Shown here in pieces: positions 1 to 5,419 of a stretch of DNA of 5,419 nucleotides. Every line of letters begins with the position of its first letter. The first letter of the stretch is position 1. Both the position numbers and the translations under genes were made by a program. The notes beneath the pieces were generated by a model. That model did no database searches. It had not been told where the DNA came from and worked only from the letters and a program-made list of their open reading frames with translations. The stretch covers positions 1-5,419 of the forward strand of contig PMNN01000270.1 of assembly GCA_003161815.1 (NCBI GenBank), in the 5' to 3' direction. Origin of the DNA: Methanobacterium sp. Its GTDB lineage: Archaea > Methanobacteriota > Methanobacteria > Methanobacteriales > Methanobacteriaceae.

Positions 1-1926
1 GCTCAATGGGTACTTGCAGTTAGAGCTATTATTTTGATGGTTATTGCAAGTATGATTGGTAAATTTTTGGGTTTAGCTACTGGAATAAATGCAATAATAT
101 TTGTGACTTTGTTAGCATGCATAATAATTGATACTTCACTCCCTATCAGAAAAGTGGCAATTTTAGCTTTATTAGGATTTTTAATGACTATTTTAGCATT
201 TGTAAGTGCTTCTTTAGCTCTTTCTAGTCTAGGAGTATTCATATTTTTTACAATACTATGGACATTTTTCAGCATTTCAATGTACATATTTGGGAAAATA
301 GAAGGATCCTTGGGTTTTACATTCTTTTTAATGTATTTTGTAGCAGTATTACTTGTAAACAATCAATCTAGTACTTTAGACTGGGTAATTTACTGTATAA
401 TAGCTTATTTAGTGGCATCTATACTTTTTTTACCAAAATTATGGATGGAAAAGAAGAGAATACGCGAGATGGTATCTTTAGGTTTCAATCCAGATTCATT
501 GCTCAAAAATGTTTTATACTCCAAAAATATAATATCAGGAATTCCCATTAGTTCTAATAATTATGAAATTTTTAAACTTGGAAGTTATTTGAAAATCTTA
601 AGGAGTACTTGTAATTTAATAAACTCTACGCTGAACTCGAAATCACAATCATATTTTAAAAATTTTTTAGATCAAACAGATAATTTCAGCTCTCAAATTA
701 GGAATAATTTCAACAAGAATAAAGGTCCAATCGATTTAAATGATTTTGATAAAGAACTTTCAACATTTGAATCAAAATTTTCAGCTGTTAAAGATAACAG
801 TGAAACTGTTCTAGAAATTTCCCATGCTATAAAGGATATACTTAATAAAAGCAATGAAGTACTGTCTCAGGCTAATGATAAGAAGGTAAAAAAAATAAAA
901 GAACCTAATAAATCTTTAAAAGAAGTTTTAAGATCTAACTTTAACATTCAAAACCTTTATATTAGACATACGATCCGTTTTACACTGGCAATGACCATAT
1001 CATTAGTTTTAATATATTTAACAAGGGAAAGAAATGTAATATGGATAACAATGGGAGTTTTAATTGTTTTAAAGCCAGATATTACCAGTACAGTAGATAA
1101 CTTAATTTCAAGGGTTGGAGCCAATTTTTTTGCCATTATACTGGCTATTATCTTATCATTGATTTTTCCACATTATTTAATGGTGTGGCTGGCATTTGTA
1201 ATGTTGTTTTTATTCAGGGCTTTCTATCCAAATTACATGAGTTTATCTGTAATGGCAATAACGGTTTTTATTGTTTTAGTCTGGCCTACTGGAACTGTAT
1301 TTGATAATGCAATATCAAGGCTTGTGGACATTGCATTAGGAGGTATCATTGCTTTTATATGTGCATACGTAATTTTACCAAGCCGAGTTACGGTTAACCT
1401 GCCAGATCAATTATTCCGTACAATTAAAGCCAACATAAAATATGCAAATCAAATTTTAGTTACTTCTCCAAACGATTTTAATTATAAAAAAATATCTAAA
1501 TCCTTTAAAAATTATGTAATGGAAGAAAATAACTTAGAAGCAGCAGTTAAAAAATTAAATGATTACTTAAAGGATATAGATGATGATATATCTTTATATC
1601 AAGAATTTATTGAAATAAATAACAAAATATCAGCAGATTTAACAGCTGCAGTTGCGATATTAAATAAAGATAAAGAAGCATTAGCAGATCTAAATATTGA
1701 AATTTTTGAAATTAAAAACTCACTCCAAAACCTGGAAAACATATTAAATGGGGATATATTACCATTAAAATTATCTATGAATAACAATTCACTTAATTCT
1801 ACTTATAATAAGGCTAAAGAATTAGAGCAGCTTCTAAACTGGATTATTTCAGATTTAAAATTACTTCATAAAGGTATAGAAATAGCTGATGAAACAGGTT
1901 TAACTAAACGATATACAAAAATTTAA
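1..1926 (+). CDS. FUSC-family integral membrane protein, putative aromatic-acid/efflux type transporter (N-terminus missing)
   Basis: The frame is open from base 1 without a start that must be the true one. Residues before the first ATG (position 34) already form part of a membrane helix (WVLAVRAIILMV), so the gene begins left of the window; 641 codons plus TAA are present. Residues 1-144 hold about six hydrophobic helices. Residues 145-320 are hydrophilic, Asn/Lys/Ser-rich and probably cytoplasmic. A second membrane block at 321-461 carries the FUSC_2-like signature: IRHTIRF, then WITMGVLIVLKPD, an Arg-containing SRVGANFFA segment, and RLVDIALGGIIAF near its end. Residues 462-641 are charged and probably coiled coil. 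This doubled arrangement matches the FUSC superfamily (fusaric acid resistance / aromatic carboxylic acid efflux, YccS/AaeB-like). The substrate cannot be told from sequence, and efflux is inferred from the family. GC is low (17 of 60 bases in 481-540). It converges on the hydrolase gene, so no operon partner is visible here. Confidence 0.87.
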   Translation, partial: AQWVLAVRAIILMVIASMIGKFLGLATGINAIIFVTLLACIIIDTSLPIRKVAILALLGFLMTILAFVSASLALSSLGVFIFFTILWTFFSISMYIFGKIEGSLGFTFFLMYFVAVLLVNNQSSTLDWVIYCIIAYLVASILFLPKLWMEKKRIREMVSLGFNPDSLLKNVLYSKNIISGIPISSNNYEIFKLGSYLKILRSTCNLINSTLNSKSQSYFKNFLDQTDNFSSQIRNNFNKNKGPIDLNDFDKELSTFESKFSAVKDNSETVLEISHAIKDILNKSNEVLSQANDKKVKKIKEPNKSLKEVLRSNFNIQNLYIRHTIRFTLAMTISLVLIYLTRERNVIWITMGVLIVLKPDITSTVDNLISRVGANFFAIILAIILSLIFPHYLMVWLAFVMLFLFRAFYPNYMSLSVMAITVFIVLVWPTGTVFDNAISRLVDIALGGIIAFICAYVILPSRVTVNLPDQLFRTIKANIKYANQILVTSPNDFNYKKISKSFKNYVMEENNLEAAVKKLNDYLKDIDDDISLYQEFIEINNKISADLTAAVAILNKDKEALADLNIEIFEIKNSLQNLENILNGDILPLKLSMNNNSLNSTYNKAKELEQLLNWIISDLKLLHKGIEIADETGLTKRYTKI

Positions 1927-1998
1927 CATAAATCTTAAAAACATTTATAACTAAAATACCAAATTTCTTAATGTTTTAACTTAAAAAAACTTCCCTCT
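1927..1998. terminator. Convergent intergenic spacer, probable terminators for both flanking genes
   Basis: This A+T-rich gap separates the stop codons of two convergent genes. Reading rightward it has T-rich tracts around 1961-1982. Reading leftward, A7 at 1983-1989 is a T7 run nine bases past the hydrolase stop, as expected for archaeal U-tract termination. An 8-bp inverted repeat (AAAACATT at 1938-1945, AATGTTTT at 1970-1977) has a 24-base loop and is too loose to count as a firm hairpin. Termination is inferred from position and T-runs only. Confidence 0.4.
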
Positions 1999-3273
1999 CT
2001 ACACCGCCATCCACTGAATGATGAACTCAATCACCTCTCCATCAACATGACCCTCAATAGTATACTCCTGTGGAGTGGATTTACCCTCACCTGATATGAA
2101 CAAGTGATTCAGCTTCGGGAAAATTTTGAAAGATGCATTATCTCTATCTTTAAGAACAGTTTTCCACCCTTCAAAATCTTTCGATGCTAAAACTTGATAA
2201 TCACGTCCGCCCTGAAGAACCAATATCGCCATCTTTAAGGATTCTAGAGCATCTAAAGTACTATTATCATGTAAATCCTTCCAATAAGCTAATGGAACTC
2301 CCAAAGGCAAATCCTGAGGGGAAATATCATCAGAAATATCCGGATCCTTTAACCGTTCCACTTTAACCTTCAAAACTTCCAGATCCTTCTCCTGCTGCTC
2401 CGTCATCGACCCTCCCAAACTATAAAGATAAGTAAATTGATCTACAATCGTATCCTCTAATGAGCGAGTGATCCCCGCCATGATGATTAATCCAGCCAGA
2501 TCCTGATCCTGTAGAGCAATACGCGGAGCAACAGTTGCACCCAAACTATGACCTAACAAAAAAACACGCTCCCCATCAATCCCCTCACTCTGGCGCATTA
2601 AATCTACCGCTAATAATGCATCATCTATAACCTCTTCCTTCACCGTCATCTCCGCAACCAAATCAGGAGTTAACTCTTTAGCATACTTAAACGTTCTTTT
2701 ATCATACCGTAACACTGCAACACCCTGAGAGGCTAAACCCCAAGCCAGATCACGGAATGTTTTATTAGGACCAATACTCTCATCCCTATCATTAGGCCCC
2801 GAGCCATGCACCAACACCACCCCCGGAAAAGGGCCACTAACATTAGGTATTGTCAAGGTCCCAGGTAACGCCCATTTACCCTCACCCACAACTACATCAA
2901 CTTCATGAAAACTGGATTCATTTACATAATCCGGAGGATTATAGACAATTTCCACGGGCATAAAGTTTAACCCGCTTATCTCGCTTTGATCATTGAAAAC
3001 AACTTGAACATCGATTATTGTCCGTTGAAATTCCACTTTGATAATTAAAATCTTATAATTCTCCATTTCCGCAGTGCGAGTTAGAGTTAAATGCAGTAAA
3101 GTTCCCGCATCAGTAACCAATCCCTTCCATGACTCCTGCAATTTCGCTTCACTAAAGACACTTTTCATCTGATCATCAAACTGACTAATAGCACCAGTAT
3201 AATCTGCATGTAATAATCGATTAATAAATATTCGAGCAGAAACGTTTAAATCCTCAAAAGACACTGTACTCAT
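1999..3273 (-). CDS. DUF3887 domain-containing alpha/beta hydrolase (serine esterase/peptidase-like)
   Basis: This is a complete 424-residue soluble protein. Residues about 8-107 match the DUF3887 pattern, a small domain with a helical start (FINRLLHADYTGAISQFDD), a conserved ESWKGL Trp and beta strands ending GLNFMPVE. Residues about 122-424 form an alpha/beta hydrolase. Strand VVLVHGSGPNDRD (152-164) supplies the oxyanion region. The nucleophile elbow is GHSLG with Ser243. GGRDYQV places the acid at Asp358, and KLNHLF gives His390. All three catalytic residues are present, so it should be an active hydrolase acting on an ester, thioester or peptide-like bond; the substrate is unknown. There is no signal peptide or membrane helix, so it is probably cytoplasmic. 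The ATG at 3273 is supported by an upstream AAGGGGGA and by DUF3887 starting directly after it. Local GC (25 and 28 of 60 in 2041-2100 and 2521-2580) exceeds the FUSC gene's. This architecture is common in Firmicutes, so bacterial ancestry is possible. Confidence 0.93.
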   Translation of the reverse strand: MSTVSFEDLNVSARIFINRLLHADYTGAISQFDDQMKSVFSEAKLQESWKGLVTDAGTLLHLTLTRTAEMENYKILIIKVEFQRTIIDVQVVFNDQSEISGLNFMPVEIVYNPPDYVNESSFHEVDVVVGEGKWALPGTLTIPNVSGPFPGVVLVHGSGPNDRDESIGPNKTFRDLAWGLASQGVAVLRYDKRTFKYAKELTPDLVAEMTVKEEVIDDALLAVDLMRQSEGIDGERVFLLGHSLGATVAPRIALQDQDLAGLIIMAGITRSLEDTIVDQFTYLYSLGGSMTEQQEKDLEVLKVKVERLKDPDISDDISPQDLPLGVPLAYWKDLHDNSTLDALESLKMAILVLQGGRDYQVLASKDFEGWKTVLKDRDNASFKIFPKLNHLFISGEGKSTPQEYTIEGHVDGEVIEFIIQWMAV

Positions 3274-3280
3274 TTATTTT

Positions 3281-3288
3281 TCCCCCTT
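3281..3288 (-). promoter_or_regulatory. Shine-Dalgarno-like site of the hydrolase gene
   Basis: On the minus strand AAGGGGGA lies with its G-run eight bases before the ATG at 3273. It departs from the ideal GGAGGT(GA) but is the only G-rich run in an otherwise A+T leader, so it supports this start codon. Confidence 0.5.
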
Positions 3289-3323
3289 AACTTAACTGTT
3301 TATTTCAGGATAAAATGTAAGAT

Positions 3324-3334
3324 TATATTAAAAA
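3324..3334 (-). promoter_or_regulatory. Candidate archaeal TATA box for the hydrolase gene
   Basis: The minus strand reads TTTTTAATATA here, close to the archaeal TATA consensus. Transcription would be expected to start about 25 bases downstream, near 3302, giving a leader of roughly 28 bases that still contains the Shine-Dalgarno-like site. An alternative TATAAAA lies inside the inverted repeat at 3341-3363 and would give a leader of about 50 bases. In such A+T-rich DNA, TATA-like strings are easy to find, so the exact choice is tentative. Confidence 0.35.
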
Positions 3335-3340
3335 CCATAT

Positions 3341-3363
3341 ATTTCTGGTTTTATACCAGAAAT
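3341..3363. promoter_or_regulatory. Perfect 9-bp inverted repeat, candidate operator of the hydrolase promoter
   Basis: ATTTCTGGT (3341-3349) and ACCAGAAAT (3355-3363) are exact reverse complements separated by TTTAT. The arms contain GG/CC pairs in otherwise nearly pure A+T DNA. The element ends six bases from the TATA-like sequence at 3324-3334 and itself contains TATAAAA on the minus strand. A dimeric regulator bound here would either block the promoter or sit at an activator position just upstream of it. No regulator gene is in the window, so the protein is unknown. Confidence 0.5.
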
Positions 3364-3390
3364 TAAAAAAATGCAGTTTTTATCATTATT

Positions 3391-3404
3391 AATAATTTTT
3401 CACT
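3391..3404 (+). repeat. 14-bp direct repeat, copy 1
   Basis: AATAATTTTTCACT recurs exactly at 3642-3655, 251 bases away, with loosely similar A+T-rich sequence after both copies. It may be a small duplication or a shared binding motif, but low complexity makes a chance match possible. Confidence 0.35.
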
Positions 3405-3473
3405 GATCTTAAATATTTAAACATTTTTTATAAAAAACAAAATAAAATTTAAAAGTAAATTTAAGATACTTTT

Positions 3474-3672
3474 CTAAATTTTACTATCTTTTTTTTCTAA
3501 TAAAAAGTATTGTTGGAATATATTCTGATTAGAGTTACCATCAAGTAAATAAGCCTGTGAATTAGTATTACCATTATAATATATTTTAAAAAAATTTAAG
3601 GTGAGAATGTTTATTTATAATTAATTCCATATTTTTTTTAGAATAATTTTTCACTAAATCATATTTTAAATG
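3474..3672 (-). pseudogene. Protein-like remnant with one homopolymer frameshift, family unknown
   Basis: Read leftward from 3672, codons run HLKYDLVKNYS...MELIINKHSHLKFF and then hit TAA inside a T7 run (3588-3594). Dropping one T continues the frame as KIYYNGNTNSQAYLLDG...QQYFLLEKKDSKI to a TAG at 3474-3476, about 66 codons in all. The second part looks protein-like, with Gly, Asp, Gln and alternating polar and aromatic residues rather than the pure Lys/Asn/Phe/Ile expected of random A+T sequence. Local G+C also rises there. An in-frame TGA at 3673-3675 bounds it on the left of the protein. An internal ATG (3628-3630) or GTG (3652-3654) could start it, but neither has a Shine-Dalgarno site. 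It could be the decayed tail of a gene, a small gene with a sequencing error in the T-run, or chance. I recognise no family. Confidence 0.3.
3642..3655 (+). repeat. 14-bp direct repeat, copy 2
   Basis: This is the second exact copy of AATAATTTTTCACT (first at 3391-3404). It lies inside the possible gene remnant, which weakens a shared regulatory role. Confidence 0.35.
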
Positions 3673-3686
3673 TCAATTACAGTTTA

Positions 3687-3706
3687 AATAATCTAATTAG
3701 ATTATT
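3687..3706. repeat. Perfect 20-bp palindrome
   Basis: The half-site AATAATCTAA is followed with no spacer by its exact reverse complement, and the symmetry breaks at 3686/3707. It starts one base past the stop codon of the minus-strand 58-codon frame (3708-3884). It is also about 110 bases upstream of the adhesin TATA-like element. It could be a regulator site or the base of a termination structure. With only one G:C pair per half-site, chance cannot be excluded. Confidence 0.5.
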
Positions 3707-3816
3707 ATTATGGAGTATTTGCAACATTATTCTTTACAATTATAATTCTTTCGGTTAAAAAGTCTAATAAATCCTCTTTTTTAAATAGTAGATAAGAATA
3801 AATAAATAGTATTAAA

Positions 3817-3826
3817 TTAATATAAA
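3817..3826 (+). promoter_or_regulatory. Candidate archaeal TATA box for the adhesin gene
   Basis: TTAATATAAA preceded by AAA resembles an archaeal TATA box with an A-rich BRE. Expected initiation about 25 bases downstream, near 3847, gives a leader of roughly 20 bases that just contains the GGAGGT site at 3854-3859. The placement is good, but the local A+T richness limits certainty. Confidence 0.45.
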
Positions 3827-3853
3827 AAGTCGCATGTAAAAAAATAGTAATAA

Positions 3854-3859
3854 GGAGGT
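3854..3859 (+). promoter_or_regulatory. Strong ribosome binding site deciding the GTG start
   Basis: GGAGGT lies seven bases before GTG 3867 and nineteen before the in-frame ATG at 3879, so GTG is preferred. It is also five bases before ATG 3865-3867, which overlaps the GTG in another frame and is followed at once by TGA. Confidence 0.8.
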
Positions 3860-3866
3860 AATAAAT

Positions 3867-5419
3867 GTGAAAAAGAACATGCATAAAGGAATTGCTTTAC
3901 TCGCTTTGACATTTGCTTTTGCATTAATGTTCTCCGGCGCGGTAACCGCAGCTAATCCAACCAATGCCCTGACCAACACTACTATTCAACAAAATATAAC
4001 ACACAACCCAAGCACTAATCAAACAGCCACCACACCCACAACTGAAATACAAACAACAACAAAATCTAACATAAATACATTAAACAATAATAATGTGGCA
4101 GATCCATATAATAATCGAACCGGTAAACATTACACCACCATCCAAGCTGCTATAAACAGCCTATACACTCACAATGGTGACACTATTGATGTAACGCCCG
4201 GAACCTATCCCGAAAATGTGGTGATATCGAAAAAATTGAATATAATATCCACCACCCCACTAGAGGCGAAAGTGTACTCTTTTTTAGTGAATGCACCCGG
4301 AAGTGGATCTAGCATTATCGGATTCAACATAACCGGAGGAACAGGTAACGGTATAACCCTAAACAACCCCGAAAACGTTACCAACGGAGCCGACAACGTT
4401 ACAATTAAAGGTAACAGTATATCCGGAGGATATGATTACGGAATATATATCCTCGCATCAAATTACACTCAAATAAAAAATAATATAATAAACAACAACA
4501 TCTTCTCATATCAACTAAAAAATGGGACTATAATTGGCAACACCATCACGAATGCATCTATCAGATTAGTTGCCCCTACATCAACTCTAATAGAAAACAA
4601 CAATATTTCACTGGGTGGAATCTCAGAAACTTCAGCTCTAGGAACTACAATATACCATAACACGATTACTGGTGGTGGTATAGGAATTGAAGACGGTACA
4701 AACACCTTAATAGATGACAATATTATAAAGGATGGAGCAGAAGGTATAGGGCTTAATAACGTGGAAAATCTCACCATCAAAAATAATAATATCACAAACA
4801 ATATTGGAGATGGAATATATTTATTTAACGGTGTATATTCCGGTACCCATGCTAATAACTTAATATTCCAAAACAACATAACCGCTAATAATATAGGCAT
4901 TGAATTAGGAGCCTCATCATCAGGCAATACAATACATTTCAACAGGATTGTCAATAACAATCAATATGGCTTAGTTAACAGTGGCTCCGGTGTAATAAAT
5001 GCAACACTTAACTGGTGGGGATCCAACGGTGATACTAAATTTTGGCTGAGGACAATATTTAACGCGGGAACTGGTAGTGTTACTTTTAATCCGTGGATTG
5101 TTTTAACTCTTACTGCTAATCCTAAAAGTGTTTTTACTGGGAGCACTTCCGCTATAACTGCTGATTTATTACACGACAATAAAGGTAAGTATTATAACCC
5201 AGCAACCTATGGTGTAGTGCCCTACACGGGATCTGCTGACTTCACCACCACTATGGGATCCATTCAAAACTTTAATTTGGACATTTTCCACAAAATTCAC
5301 CTAATTAATTTTGTTAATGGAAAGGTAACTTCTTCTTTATTTGGTCTAGCCTCCAGTGGAGTGGCTACTGTTTCTTCGACTGTGGATGGTTATAAAGTTT
5401 CAACACCGGTTACGGTTTC
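3867..5419 (+). CDS. Secreted adhesin-like protein: right-handed beta-helix plus Ig-like domain (C-terminus beyond window)
   Basis: The frame starts at GTG and is open to the right edge, giving 517 full codons plus two bases. Residues 1-28 are a signal peptide: a KKNMHK basic start, hydrophobic core 9-22, and a likely cut after AVTA. Residues 30-76 are a Thr/Asn/Gln-rich linker. At 79-128, DPYNNRTGKHYTTIQAAIN...GDTIDVTPGTYPENVVISK is the classic opening of NosD/pectin-lyase-like beta-helix proteins. Rungs rich in NNNI, GI and NT follow to about 376, for example LTIKNNNITNN and NTIHFNRI. INATLNWWGSN (377-387) and FNPWIVL (407-413) cap the helix, as in methanobacterial adhesin-like proteins. 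Residues about 414-517 look like a Big_1/invasin-type Ig domain (SAITADLLHDNKG, then SGVATVSSTVDG). I count 14 N-X-S/T sequons, fitting an exported glycoprotein. The likely role is surface attachment or cell-cell contact. The anchor and any further repeats lie outside the window. Enzymatic or copper-related function is not supported. Confidence 0.9.
   Translation, partial: MKKNMHKGIALLALTFAFALMFSGAVTAANPTNALTNTTIQQNITHNPSTNQTATTPTTEIQTTTKSNINTLNNNNVADPYNNRTGKHYTTIQAAINSLYTHNGDTIDVTPGTYPENVVISKKLNIISTTPLEAKVYSFLVNAPGSGSSIIGFNITGGTGNGITLNNPENVTNGADNVTIKGNSISGGYDYGIYILASNYTQIKNNIINNNIFSYQLKNGTIIGNTITNASIRLVAPTSTLIENNNISLGGISETSALGTTIYHNTITGGGIGIEDGTNTLIDDNIIKDGAEGIGLNNVENLTIKNNNITNNIGDGIYLFNGVYSGTHANNLIFQNNITANNIGIELGASSSGNTIHFNRIVNNNQYGLVNSGSGVINATLNWWGSNGDTKFWLRTIFNAGTGSVTFNPWIVLTLTANPKSVFTGSTSAITADLLHDNKGKYYNPATYGVVPYTGSADFTTTMGSIQNFNLDIFHKIHLINFVNGKVTSSLFGLASSGVATVSSTVDGYKVSTPVTV

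Larger units (their letters stand above)
3364..3816. other. A+T-rich divergent intergenic region
   Basis: Most of this stretch is extremely A+T-rich (8 G/C in 3361-3420) and holds no convincing functional gene. Richer patches at about 3505-3575 and 3711-3780 coincide with the minus-strand protein-like stretches listed separately. A 14-bp direct repeat (3391-3404 and 3642-3655) and a 20-bp palindrome (3687-3706) are also here. I see no G+C-rich island of the kind structured RNAs form in low-GC archaea. Confidence 0.6.
3708..3884 (-). other. 58-codon antisense open frame over the adhesin start, possible gene remnant
   Basis: An ATG at 3882-3884 opens 58 codons ending at TAA 3708-3710. The first half (about residues 2-34) is strongly hydrophobic (HVLFHIYYLLITIF and onward), but it is simply the complement of the adhesin leader and promoter, where T-rich DNA gives Phe/Ile/Leu. 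The second half is more convincing: FKKEDLLDFLTER followed by IIIVKNNVANTP has acidic residues, Thr and Pro unusual for random A+T sequence. No Shine-Dalgarno site precedes the ATG. The frame may be the surviving end of an older minus-strand gene whose front was replaced when the adhesin came to lie here. It could also be a small membrane protein or chance. I do not recognise it. Confidence 0.2.

Noticed and set aside
3..362. Minus-strand open frame of 119 codons opposite the FUSC gene
   Set aside because: It is the complement of membrane-helix codons and gives a Lys/Asn/Ile-rich product with no domain. The plus-strand frame has clear FUSC features.
1599..1787. Minus-strand open frame of 62 codons near the 3' end of the FUSC gene
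   Set aside because: It is antisense to a coiled-coil region, with no ribosome site and no recognisable protein pattern.
1938..1977. 8-bp inverted repeat as a bidirectional hairpin terminator
   Set aside because: The 24-base loop and A+T-only stem (apart from one G:C pair) make a stable hairpin unlikely. T-runs explain termination better in archaea.
2184..2366. Plus-strand open frame of 60 codons inside the hydrolase gene
   Set aside because: It overlaps the well-supported hydrolase frame in antisense and has no ribosome site or family signature.
3274..3866. tRNA, structured small RNA or CRISPR array in the divergent intergenic region
   Set aside because: There is no G+C-rich block, no cloverleaf-like arms and no regularly spaced repeat.
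4205..5179. Minus-strand open frames at 4205-4396, 4511-4960 and 4961-5179
   Set aside because: They lie wholly inside the adhesin gene, lack ribosome sites and have the Ile/Leu/Val/Pro-heavy composition expected from the complement of Asn/Thr/Gly-rich repeats.
3867..5419. NosD copper-processing protein or pectate lyase as the function of the beta-helix protein
   Set aside because: The likeness is to the shared beta-helix fold. The Thr/Asn linker, NWWG/NPW module and following Ig-like domain point to a surface adhesin-like protein.

Overview
The window looks like chromosomal DNA from a mesophilic methanogenic archaeon, most likely of the Methanobacteriaceae (Methanobacterium-like). The grounds are a low-GC genome, very A+T-rich intergenic DNA with TATA-type promoter elements, a strong GGAGGT ribosome binding site, and a secreted Asn/Thr-rich beta-helix protein carrying the NxTxNWWG...NPW module typical of methanobacterial adhesin-like proteins. 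The genus is inferred, not proven.

Layout. Positions 1-1926 (+) hold all but the N-terminal end of a FUSC-family integral membrane protein: two membrane blocks separated by a cytoplasmic region, then a coiled-coil-rich tail. A 72-base A+T-rich gap separates it from a convergent gene at 1999-3273 (-), a complete cytoplasmic DUF3887 plus alpha/beta-hydrolase protein with an intact Ser-His-Asp triad. Upstream of the hydrolase lie a purine-rich Shine-Dalgarno-like stretch, a TATA-like element and a perfect 9-bp inverted repeat that is a good operator candidate. About 590 bases of mostly very A+T-rich DNA then separate it from a divergent gene starting at GTG 3867 (+). That gene encodes a secreted right-handed beta-helix / Ig-like surface protein that runs off the right edge.

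The divergent intergenic region is not entirely featureless. Its minus strand carries two stretches that read like protein: about 66 codons at 3474-3672, interrupted by one frameshift in a homopolymer, and a 58-codon open frame at 3708-3884 that overlaps the adhesin start in antisense. A perfect 20-bp palindrome lies between them. They may be the remains of a decayed gene or genes, but I recognise no family.

The three main genes show no obvious joint pathway. Two concern the cell envelope (a FUSC-type transporter and a surface adhesin) and one is a soluble hydrolase of a type common in bacteria. I see no tRNA, rRNA, CRISPR array, insertion sequence or defence system, and no convincing new multi-gene system. 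The points most worth checking are the candidate operator, the gene remnants, the overlapping start-stop codon at the adhesin start and the codon-usage block inside the adhesin.
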